Source: Planctomycetota bacterium (GTDB lineage Bacteria; Planctomycetota; Planctomycetia; Planctomycetales; Planctomycetaceae). From it: a stretch of 19,008 nucleotides of DNA. The notes beneath the pieces were generated by a model. That model was not told the DNA's origin. It did no database searches and saw nothing but the letters and a program-made list of their open reading frames with translations. A program made the position numbers and the translations under genes. Positions 1 through 7,239 of this stretch are shown in pieces. Location: NCBI GenBank assembly GCA_026692825.1, contig JAPLOC010001167.1, positions 1-19,008 of the forward strand, read 5' to 3'. How positions within the stretch are numbered: position 1 is the stretch's first letter; every line of letters begins with the position of its first letter.

Positions 1-280
1 GGTGCGCGATCGTATTCCCGATTCCCACCAGTGTAAACATCCAGGTGAAGCGATACATCCAACCGTCCGATGACCCGAAGATCTGCACCAACTGGAGTAA
101 CAGGTACGGAACGCTGCTGGCGATAGTGCCCGCAAGTCCGAACGCGACGCAGTACATCCAGGAAGACACCTGGCGTTTCGACAGGCAAAACAACAAAGCC
201 ACCGCGGCGACCGCAATGACGATGCCCCCCTGAAAAAGCCGAAAAATCTCAACAAAATGGGCCGGACTGTTGGAGGCCAT
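1..280 (-). CDS. Membrane protein of unknown function, N-terminal part (cut by window edge)
   Basis: An open frame on the minus strand starts at ATG 280-278 and stays open for 93 codons to the left edge, so the C-terminus is outside the window. An AGGAAG Shine-Dalgarno-like stretch lies about 9 nt before the start. The protein begins MASNSPAHFVEIFRLFQGG and has hydrophobic segments at about residues 19-34, 41-62 and 78-93, so it is an integral inner-membrane protein with at least three helices. I do not recognise a family; small multi-helix proteins of this kind are common beside housekeeping genes. It lies 148 nt downstream of clpS on the same strand and could be in the same transcript. A TATCCT hexamer on the minus strand (335-330) could also give it its own -10, but no good -35 precedes it. 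Confidence 0.7.
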   Translation of the reverse strand, partial: MASNSPAHFVEIFRLFQGGIVIAVAAVALLFCLSKRQVSSWMYCVAFGLAGTIASSVPYLLLQLVQIFGSSDGWMYRFTWMFTLVGIGNTIAH

Positions 281-428
281 GGATCACACTTCCTGCGGCA
301 GGGAAATAGGGACAACTCACGCGGGCCGCAGGATACCACACTCGCCGCCGCGCCCGCACCGCCACACCTCATTGGCCATTTCGGTGTGCCCCGGTCACAA
401 AGCCAATTCTCACATCGGCATTCCGCCA
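281..428. other. Gap between clpS and the membrane protein gene
   Basis: This 148-nt stretch has no supported gene. Small overlapping frames on the plus strand here read as arginine- and histidine-rich noise. No U-tailed hairpin is visible. A minus-strand TATCCT at 335-330 is the only promoter-like hexamer. Confidence 0.5.
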
Positions 429-779
429 TTACGCCAGCGGTTCGACGTAAACCCCCAGGGGAAACGTGACCGGCTTCTTCGGGAAATGGTCGGGGCCAAA
501 TTCGCGGATCTGGTCACGCTTCAGCTCGGCGACCTCCAGCGCGCCGCTCCAGACAATCGCCCGACCGCGGGTATGAATCTCCTGCGCCAGTAGAAACGCC
601 TTTTCCACGCTGTGTCCGCAGATCTTGCACAGCGCTTCGATCACATATTCAAACGTGTGAAAATCGTCGTTTTCAACAATCACCGCGTAGGGGGGCTGTT
701 TTTTCGGACGGGTCGCCCTCTCGGGAGCCGGGCGACGGGTTTCCACGATCACATCGTCGGAGGTTTGCTGTTCGACCAT
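429..779 (-). CDS. clpS: ATP-dependent Clp protease adaptor ClpS
   Basis: ClpS binds the N-terminal domain of ClpA/ClpC and delivers N-degron substrates to ClpAP/ClpCP in the cytoplasm. The 116-residue protein has a charged, probably disordered N-terminus (1-29), then the ClpS core beginning PPYAVIVENDDFHTFEYVIE. The NDD triad at residues 37-39 and His69 (in EIHTRG) correspond to the residues that grip the N-terminal amino group and line the hydrophobic pocket in E. coli ClpS (Asn34, Asp35, Asp36, His66), so substrate recognition is probably kept. The usual hydrophobic Met at the pocket entrance is not obvious. The start at 779 overlaps the end of the upstream oxidoreductase gene by 31 nt and has an AGGAAA-type ribosome site about 10 nt before it, which suggests translational coupling. 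Length is near the family norm (about 100-110). Confidence 0.92.
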   Translation of the reverse strand: MVEQQTSDDVIVETRRPAPERATRPKKQPPYAVIVENDDFHTFEYVIEALCKICGHSVEKAFLLAQEIHTRGRAIVWSGALEVAELKRDQIREFGPDHFPKKPVTFPLGVYVEPLA

Positions 780-2020
780 GGCAGTTTCATTTCCTCGTCA
801 CACGGACGGTGCGTAGAGAATCTCTGGCTCATTGGACCCTGGGCCGCGTGATCCAGAATTGCCTCCAGCGCCTGGACAGCGGCGACCGTCTGGCGGTCGG
901 CCGATAGATCGTCGTAGTCGAGACTCCGAGCTGCCGCCAACCGGGCCGTTCGCTCCCCGGCCGGTCCGCCAAACTCAACCAGCGCCACCTCGCGGGCAAA
1001 GCGTTCGATCACCTCGACGCCATACCCCCTCTGGCAACGCTCGCCCCACGGTTCGAGGAACGGCGCGCTATAGTGGTTGTTGATGGTGATCTTCGTCTTG
1101 TGCGGAGTCTCCCCTTCGATCGTGCATTCGACCCCCCGTTTACGCGAATGGCCGTTCCACACGCCGTTGTCGAACCGAAACTGCACTTCTTGTTCGACGT
1201 AGCCCGGGAAATTGTCGGGGGTCACCCAACTGGTGTGAATGTCAAACGCAGCCTCGCGGCCGGAGTCGTATTCGTAGATCAGCCGCAACTGGCAACTGTC
1301 CCACGTGGTGCCGTCCGACGGACCGACCTGTCCGCGCTGCCCCGACGCGCTGACCGTTTTCAGCCTTCCGCCGAACGTGAAGTCGATCAGCTTGATGTAG
1401 TGAACCGCGACGTACGTTCCCGGATTTCGGCCGTTGATCCACTCGGCGAATTGACCACCCGAAATCGATTTCGGCTCCAGCAGCGAACAGTAGCCGTTGT
1501 TCACATGCCGCAGGCGGCCGTCGGCGTAAAAGGTTCGCAACCGTTTGTGGTCGGGATCGAGGAGTTTGTGATAGACCACTTTGGCGAGAACGTTGTTCTG
1601 TTTCGCCAGCGCGACCAGTTCATCGAGTTCCGCCAGCGACAGGACGGAGGGTTTTTCGAGCAGCAGGTGCCCACCGGCGGCGAGTACCGTTTTCGCCGCC
1701 TCGAAATGCCGATCGTCGGGCGTGGCAACACAGGCGAAGTCGACTCCCGATTTCATCAGTTGGGCGACGGCGTCGGGGCCGGCGTAACTGTCAAACGGGC
1801 TGACGACTCCCCGCAGAGACTCACGGTACCGCTCGGCACGCGACCCGGTACGCGACGCGACGGCCGTGAGTGGCACCTCGACCGCCCCGAACCGGCGGTC
1901 GAAAATCGGCTGCCGATGCACCTGTTCGAAGAACGGCCGGTACGTGTCGTCGAAAATCATCCCCAGGCCGACCATGCCGGCCCGCAGGGTGTGGTTCGTG
2001 GTGGAATTCGGAGTTGTCAT
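749..2020 (-). CDS. Gfo/Idh/MocA-family NAD(P)-dependent oxidoreductase
   Basis: This 423-residue protein belongs to the glucose-fructose oxidoreductase / inositol dehydrogenase / MocA family, soluble enzymes that oxidise or reduce sugars and inositols. The N-terminus carries the Rossmann loop GMVGLGMI (residues about 15-22). The family EKP motif is seen in LLLEKPSVLSL near residue 130, with the lysine expected at the active site, and a Y-x-x-x-H-type segment (GTYVAVHYIKLIDF) follows in the C-terminal alpha/beta domain. The substrate cannot be told from sequence; planctomycetes carry many such paralogues. I chose ATG 2020-2018 because it places the Rossmann strand at the usual distance. The frame is open further upstream to 2164, but that stretch coincides with a repeat bracketing the IS relic and reads as non-coding. 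No Shine-Dalgarno is seen on this strand before 2020. The gene is followed by clpS with an overlap. Confidence 0.9.
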   Translation of the reverse strand: MTTPNSTTNHTLRAGMVGLGMIFDDTYRPFFEQVHRQPIFDRRFGAVEVPLTAVASRTGSRAERYRESLRGVVSPFDSYAGPDAVAQLMKSGVDFACVATPDDRHFEAAKTVLAAGGHLLLEKPSVLSLAELDELVALAKQNNVLAKVVYHKLLDPDHKRLRTFYADGRLRHVNNGYCSLLEPKSISGGQFAEWINGRNPGTYVAVHYIKLIDFTFGGRLKTVSASGQRGQVGPSDGTTWDSCQLRLIYEYDSGREAAFDIHTSWVTPDNFPGYVEQEVQFRFDNGVWNGHSRKRGVECTIEGETPHKTKITINNHYSAPFLEPWGERCQRGYGVEVIERFAREVALVEFGGPAGERTARLAAARSLDYDDLSADRQTVAAVQALEAILDHAAQGPMSQRFSTHRPCDEEMKLPWSNSKPPTM

Positions 2021-2120
2021 GAGAGGAGATTTTAGCCTCTGGAGGCGAGACTCTGGTAGTCGAAAGATTGCCCCCGGGGGGGAACTCGTTGTCGGCGATA
2101 CGTTCTGCGGTTCGCCTATT

Positions 2121-2150
2121 CTCCGCACCGCGTCAAATCCGACGATGCGC
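2121..2150 (+). repeat. Candidate left inverted repeat of the IS relic
   Basis: The 30-nt stretch matches the reverse complement of 2914-2943 at 26 of 30 positions by hand alignment, including uninterrupted blocks CTCCGCAC, GCGTCAA and CCGACGAT. Weaker similarity continues outward (TATT versus TATA). The two copies point inward around the transposase relic, as terminal inverted repeats would. The left copy lies about 100 nt upstream of the oxidoreductase start codon. They could instead be two copies of some other dispersed element. Confidence 0.45.
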
Positions 2151-2301
2151 GTCCCCAGACCCATCCGGCTCGGGGATTGTCGTTTTAGTCAAAAAAAGCA
2201 AGATTCCCCCCTTGATAACACTAATATACATTAGACCACAAATGCAACAACATGGGCAAGACGGGTCTCCACGCCAGGAATTGTGTGCAGGAGAGGGATA
2301 C

Positions 2302-2931
2302 ATGTTCGAGTACTGGGCGAAGGCAGCTTGCCCGCGGGAGCAGATGGTGCTGTTCCCGAAGTCGCTGGAGCTGATGATTCCGGAGGATCATCAGGTTCGG
2401 CTACTGGTTGAGTTGCTTGACCTGTATGACTGGTCAGCATGGGAAGCACGTTATCACGGTCGGATTGGGCAACCGCCGATTCATCCAAAGGTTCTGGCGG
2501 GGCTGGTACTGTACGGAATGAAGCAAGCGGTGCGTTCGAGCCGTCTCGCAATGTCGTGAGGATGGCGCAGGAAGCCGGGTTCCTGAAGCTGACGGAGATG
2601 TTTTTTGACGGCACGCGAGTGAAGGCGAACAACAGCCGCCACGAGACGTGGACGGCTGAAAAGATCGAGAAGGCGATTGCGGAGCTGGGGAAGGAATTCG
2701 ACGCGGCGCTGGAAGAGTTCGCTAAAAACGACCAGAGCCGGACGGCGGGGCCACAAGTTTCGGACTTCACATTGCCCCCGAATTTGGCGGACCTCAAGGA
2801 GCGCCAGAAGTTGCTGAAGAAGATTCAGCAGAAGGTTCAAGAGGCGGATGCGATTCGCAAGAAAGAAGGGGTACATCGTTCACGCCGAAGTGTTGAACAC
2901 GGTCCACGAACATGCGAATCGTCGGTCTTGA
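2302..2931 (+). pseudogene. IS1182-family transposase, remnant with internal deletions
   Basis: The relic starts at ATG 2302 with a GGAGAGGG ribosome site just upstream. Its first piece (2302-2559) reads as the DUF772 N-terminal domain of IS1182-type transposases, with PREQMVLFPKSLELMIPEDH followed by LVELLDLYDWSAW and a PPIHPKVLAGLVLYGM motif. After VRSSR the frame is lost; about 55-60 codons normally found here seem deleted. The protein resumes in another frame from about 2552 (RMAQEAGFLKL...FDGTRVKANNSRHE) through a charged coiled-coil stretch to about 2870. A second jump leads to a short piece in the first frame (IVHAEVLNTVHEHA, 2872-2928) ending at TGA 2931. The rest of the catalytic domain is absent. 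No function is expected. Confidence 0.8.
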
Positions 2932-2943
2932 CGCCGTGCGGAG
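2914..2943 (-). repeat. Candidate right inverted repeat of the IS relic
   Basis: This is the partner of 2121-2150 in inverted orientation, 26 of 30 positions identical. It ends 12 nt before a separate hairpin (2955-2988). Confidence 0.45.
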
Positions 2944-2954
2944 TATAAACGCAA

Positions 2955-2988
2955 CAAACCTCGTCCGACACGCGTCGAACGAGGTTTG
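2955..2988 (-). terminator. Strong hairpin between IS relic and YTV gene; likely terminator
   Basis: Perfect 10-bp arms CAAACCTCGT (2955-2964) and ACGAGGTTTG (2979-2988) enclose a further 4-bp stem, CGAC/GTCG, with an ACGC loop, interrupted by one C-A mismatch. It lies 88 nt past the stop codon of the minus-strand YTV gene. Read on that strand it is followed by GTTGCGTTTATAC, only a weak U-tract, so it may work as a factor-assisted terminator or RNA 3' end rather than a classical intrinsic one. It could also stop plus-strand transcripts from the IS relic. Confidence 0.5.
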
Positions 2989-3075
2989 CGATTTCGAAGT
3001 CACCAGTGTTTCCCTCGATGGGAACATCCTGGCAGCCGGTCCGTCGGCCAACTGATTGTCAGACCCAATTCACGA

Positions 3076-4422
3076 TCAGGCCGACTTCACAGTGGGCTTT
3101 GGGTCGGAATTCGGTTCCCCTTCGGGGGTCACCGGGCGGTTGGTTCCCTGGGGTTGGGGCTGCGGTTCGGGGTTCGCCGCGTCGGCCGCGGGGGTGCAGC
3201 CTCCCGTGCCACATCCGTCGTTGCAACCCGCCTGGCAAACCGTCTCGGGTACCAGGTAGCAGGTCTCATAAGGAATCTGCCGTTCGACCACACGGGGAAC
3301 CATTCGGCACACAGTGTACGGAACCTGACGCGGAACGCGTCGGGCGACCCGCCGGGTGACCGTATAAGGTTCCTGACGTGTCTCGTAGTACGGAACTCTG
3401 CGGGTCACCGTCTCGCACACCATCCGACAGGTGCGAACGGGAATCTTGCGAACGCATTCTTCCTGAACCATTCGACAGGTCCGCACGGGAACCTGGCGGT
3501 TGACCACTTCGTCCACCCAGCGGCAGGTGCGAACGGGAACCGTGCTGACTTGTTCTTCCTGAACAATTCGGCAGGTGCGGACGGGAACGCGGCAGACTTG
3601 TTCTTCGGTCACCATTCGGCAGACCTGCACCGGACAAACCTGACGCACGACTTCCGCCTGATACGTGGTCCGCGAGACCTGTCGTTCGACAATGTTTGGG
3701 CAGTAGACTGGTTTGTAGGTTGTGATCGCGGGACCAGGAACCATGCAGACCCGCCATCCGCCGCAGGGGTCACACACCATTCGCGGTACCGAGATCCCCG
3801 GCCGGCAGACCTTCTGCATCGTCCAGCGACCGCAATCCTGTTGAACGGTTTCGCAGGTAGTGACCGGGCGCATTACGGTATGACAGCGTTCCTGCTGGAT
3901 CGTTTCCATCACCGGGCGCTGCACGACGCGGCGGACTTCCCGTTCCGACGTTTCGTAAACCGGCCGGGCGACCATCCGACGGCATTCCCGTGTGGAGGTC
4001 TCCCAAATCGGCCGACGGACGGTGTAGCTGCAATCGCGATAACTGGTCTCCCAGACGGGGCGATTGACAACGGTCCGCTCTTCGCGTTCGCTGGTCTCGT
4101 AGACGGGCCGTTGAACCTGAGATTGAACCTCGCGCTCCATGCGGACACAGACATTGCGGTAACAGGTCGACTGCTGTTCTTCGCAGACGGTGTCATAGAC
4201 CGTTCGTTCGCAAGCGACTTCCTGGCGGTCGTAGACCACTTCGGACACCGTGCGATAGCAGGTGCGACGCTCGGTGCGATACCGAGTCGTGCAGGGGGTT
4301 TGGCAGGCAGCCTGCGGACAACAACTGTAGCACCCACCCCCGCAGTAGCCGTTGGCGGACGCCTCGGAGGCGTACCCGACGCAGGCTGCCGCGAGCGCGA
4401 GCAGTGTGATCGAGAATCTCAT
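3076..4422 (-). CDS. Secreted cysteine-rich YTV-type repeat protein
   Basis: The 448-residue product has a signal peptide (MRFSITLLALAAACVGYASEASA, cleavage likely near residue 23), so it is exported. The mature part has 36 cysteines and two blocks of 16-residue repeats. In block A (about residues 105-200) RPV/RPI recurs at 105, 121, 137, 153, 169 and 185. In block B (about 263-358) a CPVQVC/VPVRTC/VPYYET motif recurs at 263, 279, 295, 311, 327 and 343. YTV motifs occur in SYTVRRP, PYTVTRR and PYTVCRM. The C-terminus (from about 405) is a Pro/Asn/Glu-rich tail. Cysteine-rich YTV proteins are known from planctomycete proteomics and have been linked to the cell wall; a structural, disulfide-linked surface role is likely but inferred. 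The start has an AGGAG ribosome site (4435-4431) 8 nt upstream. It could instead be a spore-coat-like or adhesin protein of another kind. Confidence 0.85.
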   Translation of the reverse strand: MRFSITLLALAAACVGYASEASANGYCGGGCYSCCPQAACQTPCTTRYRTERRTCYRTVSEVVYDRQEVACERTVYDTVCEEQQSTCYRNVCVRMEREVQSQVQRPVYETSEREERTVVNRPVWETSYRDCSYTVRRPIWETSTRECRRMVARPVYETSEREVRRVVQRPVMETIQQERCHTVMRPVTTCETVQQDCGRWTMQKVCRPGISVPRMVCDPCGGWRVCMVPGPAITTYKPVYCPNIVERQVSRTTYQAEVVRQVCPVQVCRMVTEEQVCRVPVRTCRIVQEEQVSTVPVRTCRWVDEVVNRQVPVRTCRMVQEECVRKIPVRTCRMVCETVTRRVPYYETRQEPYTVTRRVARRVPRQVPYTVCRMVPRVVERQIPYETCYLVPETVCQAGCNDGCGTGGCTPAADAANPEPQPQPQGTNRPVTPEGEPNSDPKPTVKSA

Positions 4423-4724
4423 GGTTGTGACTCCTGGTGAAACATCGAAATCTTGGGCGGGCGAAACTGACGCGCGACCGCTTGCCGTTTTTGCCGATCC
4501 GACCCAGACCGCCTGAATTTTCTCAAGTCAGACCGGGGGAAGCAATTCGAAAGTGGAGGAACGAGCCCGATTTTCCACGGACCGTGAACGCTGTAGCGAT
4601 TACTCTGATAGCTTAGCGCGCAGAATCAACGCAGGCTGGAAGGAGGCTACGGATTCATTCAAGTTTCCGGGCGGAACATCCGGGCGGCGGTATAATCGGT
4701 ACAATCGGACCATGCAGATCGCGG
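4423..4724. other. Non-coding gap upstream of the YTV gene
   Basis: This 302-nt stretch separates two minus-strand genes. The 100-aa plus-strand frame running through it has no recognisable family, lacks a ribosome site and overlaps the M41 gene antisense, so I do not call it. The gap carries a candidate minus-strand promoter for the YTV gene (4545-4517). A plus-strand TATAAT at 4691-4696 has no matching -35. Confidence 0.6.
4517..4545 (-). promoter_or_regulatory. Weak candidate promoter for the YTV gene
   Basis: On the minus strand TTGCTT (4545-4540) and GAAAAT (4522-4517) are 17 nt apart, which fits sigma-70 spacing with only partial consensus matches. It would give a leader of roughly 90 nt before the YTV start. 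Confidence 0.25.
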
Positions 4725-5204
4725 TCATCCCATCCAGTCGCGGTAAATCTCGCGCACTTCGTCCCCTTCAAGGGTTTCGTGCGCCAGCAAGTTGTCGACG
4801 ATCGCCGCCAGAGCGGCCCAGTGTTCATCACGGTGCAAGAGGCGATAGAGCTTGAGAGAGGCTTCTTCGAGGTACGCCAGCCGTTGTCGTTCGTCGGGGA
4901 GGAAGGTGCCGGCCGACTCCCAGGCGGCGGCCCAGTCGTGAGACCATTCGGCGACCATGCCGGGGTGGTAGGGGTCGCCGGTGTGGATCATCTCGGCGAC
5001 CGGACCGGCGAGCGAGACAAGGATCGACTTTTCGTGAAACTCCCGCTCGGAGAAACGACTCCGTTTCCAGGCGACTTGGGTATCGCCGTGGCGTTCCGGG
5101 CCATCATCCCAGTCAGGGTCGATAGTGATCGACTGCACACGCGCACCGACATAGAGGGCGAGGAAGGCGTGACCGGCTTCGTGGTAGGCGGAGATCTCGG
5201 ACAT
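4725..5204 (-). CDS. Stand-alone M41 (FtsH-type) zinc metallopeptidase domain protein
   Basis: The 159-residue protein begins MSEISAYHEAGHAFLALYVGA. HEAGH (residues 8-12) is the HExxH zinc motif of peptidase family M41, the protease domain of FtsH. The following LAGPVAEMI (65-73) matches the FtsH segment around GxxAE. Asp90 in SHDWAAAWESA sits where FtsH has its third zinc ligand. There is no AAA+ ATPase, no transmembrane helix and no signal peptide, so this is only the peptidase module, probably cytoplasmic. It could be an ATP-independent peptidase, or it could act with another ATPase in trans. The start at 5204 is fixed by an in-frame TAG upstream with no other ATG between; no Shine-Dalgarno is seen. 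It is transcribed toward the YTV gene, 302 nt away. The metallopeptidase assignment is strong; substrate and role are unknown. Confidence 0.8.
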   Translation of the reverse strand: MSEISAYHEAGHAFLALYVGARVQSITIDPDWDDGPERHGDTQVAWKRSRFSEREFHEKSILVSLAGPVAEMIHTGDPYHPGMVAEWSHDWAAAWESAGTFLPDERQRLAYLEEASLKLYRLLHRDEHWAALAAIVDNLLAHETLEGDEVREIYRDWMG

Positions 5205-5310
5205 GCGGGGGCACCAATGCGGGATTTTGGAGGCGACACTGTAGTGGGGAGTGCCCCTTGAAACCTAGTGGTGAGGGGCTGTGGGTGGGGTTACGCAACC
5301 CCTCAGCGAC

Positions 5311-5339
5311 TTGACAGCCGAAATTTCCCCCGATATCCT
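5311..5339 (+). promoter_or_regulatory. Sigma-70-type promoter of the nusA operon
   Basis: TTGACA (5311-5316), a perfect -35, is followed after exactly 17 nt by TATCCT (5334-5339), a fair -10. Transcription would begin near 5346 and give a leader of about 320 nt before nusA. This is the best promoter match I noticed in the window, and it lies in the divergent gap between the minus-strand M41 gene and nusA. Confidence 0.7.
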
Positions 5340-5345
5340 CTAATA

Positions 5346-5667
5346 GAGTGACGATAGGTTGGCGTTTGTCCGCACAGCGGGTGCGGCCAGCGCGAGAATT
5401 GCCGGGAATTCTGATGTTCAGAATTGTCGGTACGGTCAGGGTCCGCCAGAGCGCGGGACCGGCACACCGAGGACGACCATATGTAGTCGAGATTGAACGG
5501 CCTGCGGGCCGCCCAAATCTGGTCGCCAGCGACAGGTGGGAGTACGGAATTTTCCGGATCCCGCGTGCTGGCCAGGCGATCTCTGGCGGAGAGTCGGCGA
5601 ATTGAACGAGAGAGCCCGACTCCCGCCATTTTTATTGGCGCGAGCCGGCGAAGTAGAAGGATTGATC
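5346..5667 (+). promoter_or_regulatory. Structured nusA 5' leader
   Basis: No convincing gene lies in these 322 nt; the GTG-started 85-codon frame 5348-5605 starts at the transcript end with no room for a ribosome site and looks like noise. The leader has a perfect 8-bp hairpin AATTCTGA-TGT-TCAGAATT (5407-5425), extendable by CCG/CGG across a small internal loop. A 5-bp CGGCC/GGCCG hairpin (5498-5511) follows, then a terminator-like hairpin at 5585-5627. In many bacteria rimP would lie just upstream of nusA; it is not here. Confidence 0.5.
5585..5636 (+). terminator. Terminator-like hairpin (possible attenuator) just before nusA
   Basis: GGCGG plus GAGTCGG (5585-5597, one bulged A at 5590) pairs with CCGACTC plus CCGCC (5616-5627) to give a 12-bp, GC-rich stem with an 18-nt loop. 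It is directly followed by ATTTTTATT. This is the layout of an intrinsic terminator, but it lies inside the leader, 32 nt before the nusA start, which suggests attenuation of the operon. The U-tract is only five residues before an A. Confidence 0.55.
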
Positions 5668-7086
<1,419 letters not shown>

Positions 7087-7239
7087 ATGCAGGCGGATGA
7101 AGCCCCTTGATCCGTGTTTCTGGGATCGGGTTGAGGGGGTCGGCGGAACCAGGAACGAACGACACAACGCACGATTCAGATGCCAGGCTGGCCAGGGTCA
7201 ACAAACCCGGCCGCCCGAGACGCCCCACTCCACGGAGAT

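Larger units (their letters stand above)
2121..2943 (+). mobile_element. Decayed IS1182-family insertion sequence
   Basis: The segment holds transposase fragments recognisable as IS1182/DUF772 type in two to three frames, between the two arms of an imperfect 30-bp inverted repeat. At roughly 0.8 kb it is about half the length of an intact IS1182-type element, and the C-terminal catalytic part of the transposase is largely gone, so it cannot be autonomous. The bounds given are those of the inverted repeat; if that is not the true terminus, only 2302-2931 is supported by protein similarity. No target-site duplication could be recognised. Confidence 0.6.

Noticed and set aside
1073..2035. 320-codon plus-strand open frame opposite the oxidoreductase
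   Set aside because: Antisense to a gene with clear Rossmann and EKP motifs; no domain of its own.
3349..3640. Regular 48-nt repeats that could suggest a CRISPR array
   Set aside because: The repeats are imperfect, have no unique spacers and are codons of the 16-residue repeat protein.
2986..4440. 484-codon plus-strand open frame opposite the YTV gene
   Set aside because: Its repeats simply mirror the 48-nt periodicity of the YTV gene; the minus strand has a signal peptide, a ribosome site and known motifs.
4640..4646. AAGGAGG Shine-Dalgarno-like sequence on the plus strand
   Set aside because: No ATG, GTG or TTG follows within a usable distance.
4691..4696. Perfect TATAAT on the plus strand
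   Set aside because: No -35 at 16-18 nt (the bases there are CGGGCG), and there is no gene downstream on that strand.
5348..5605. 85-codon GTG-started frame in the nusA leader as a leader peptide
   Set aside because: It begins 2 nt after the predicted transcript start with no ribosome site, and its composition is Arg-rich noise.
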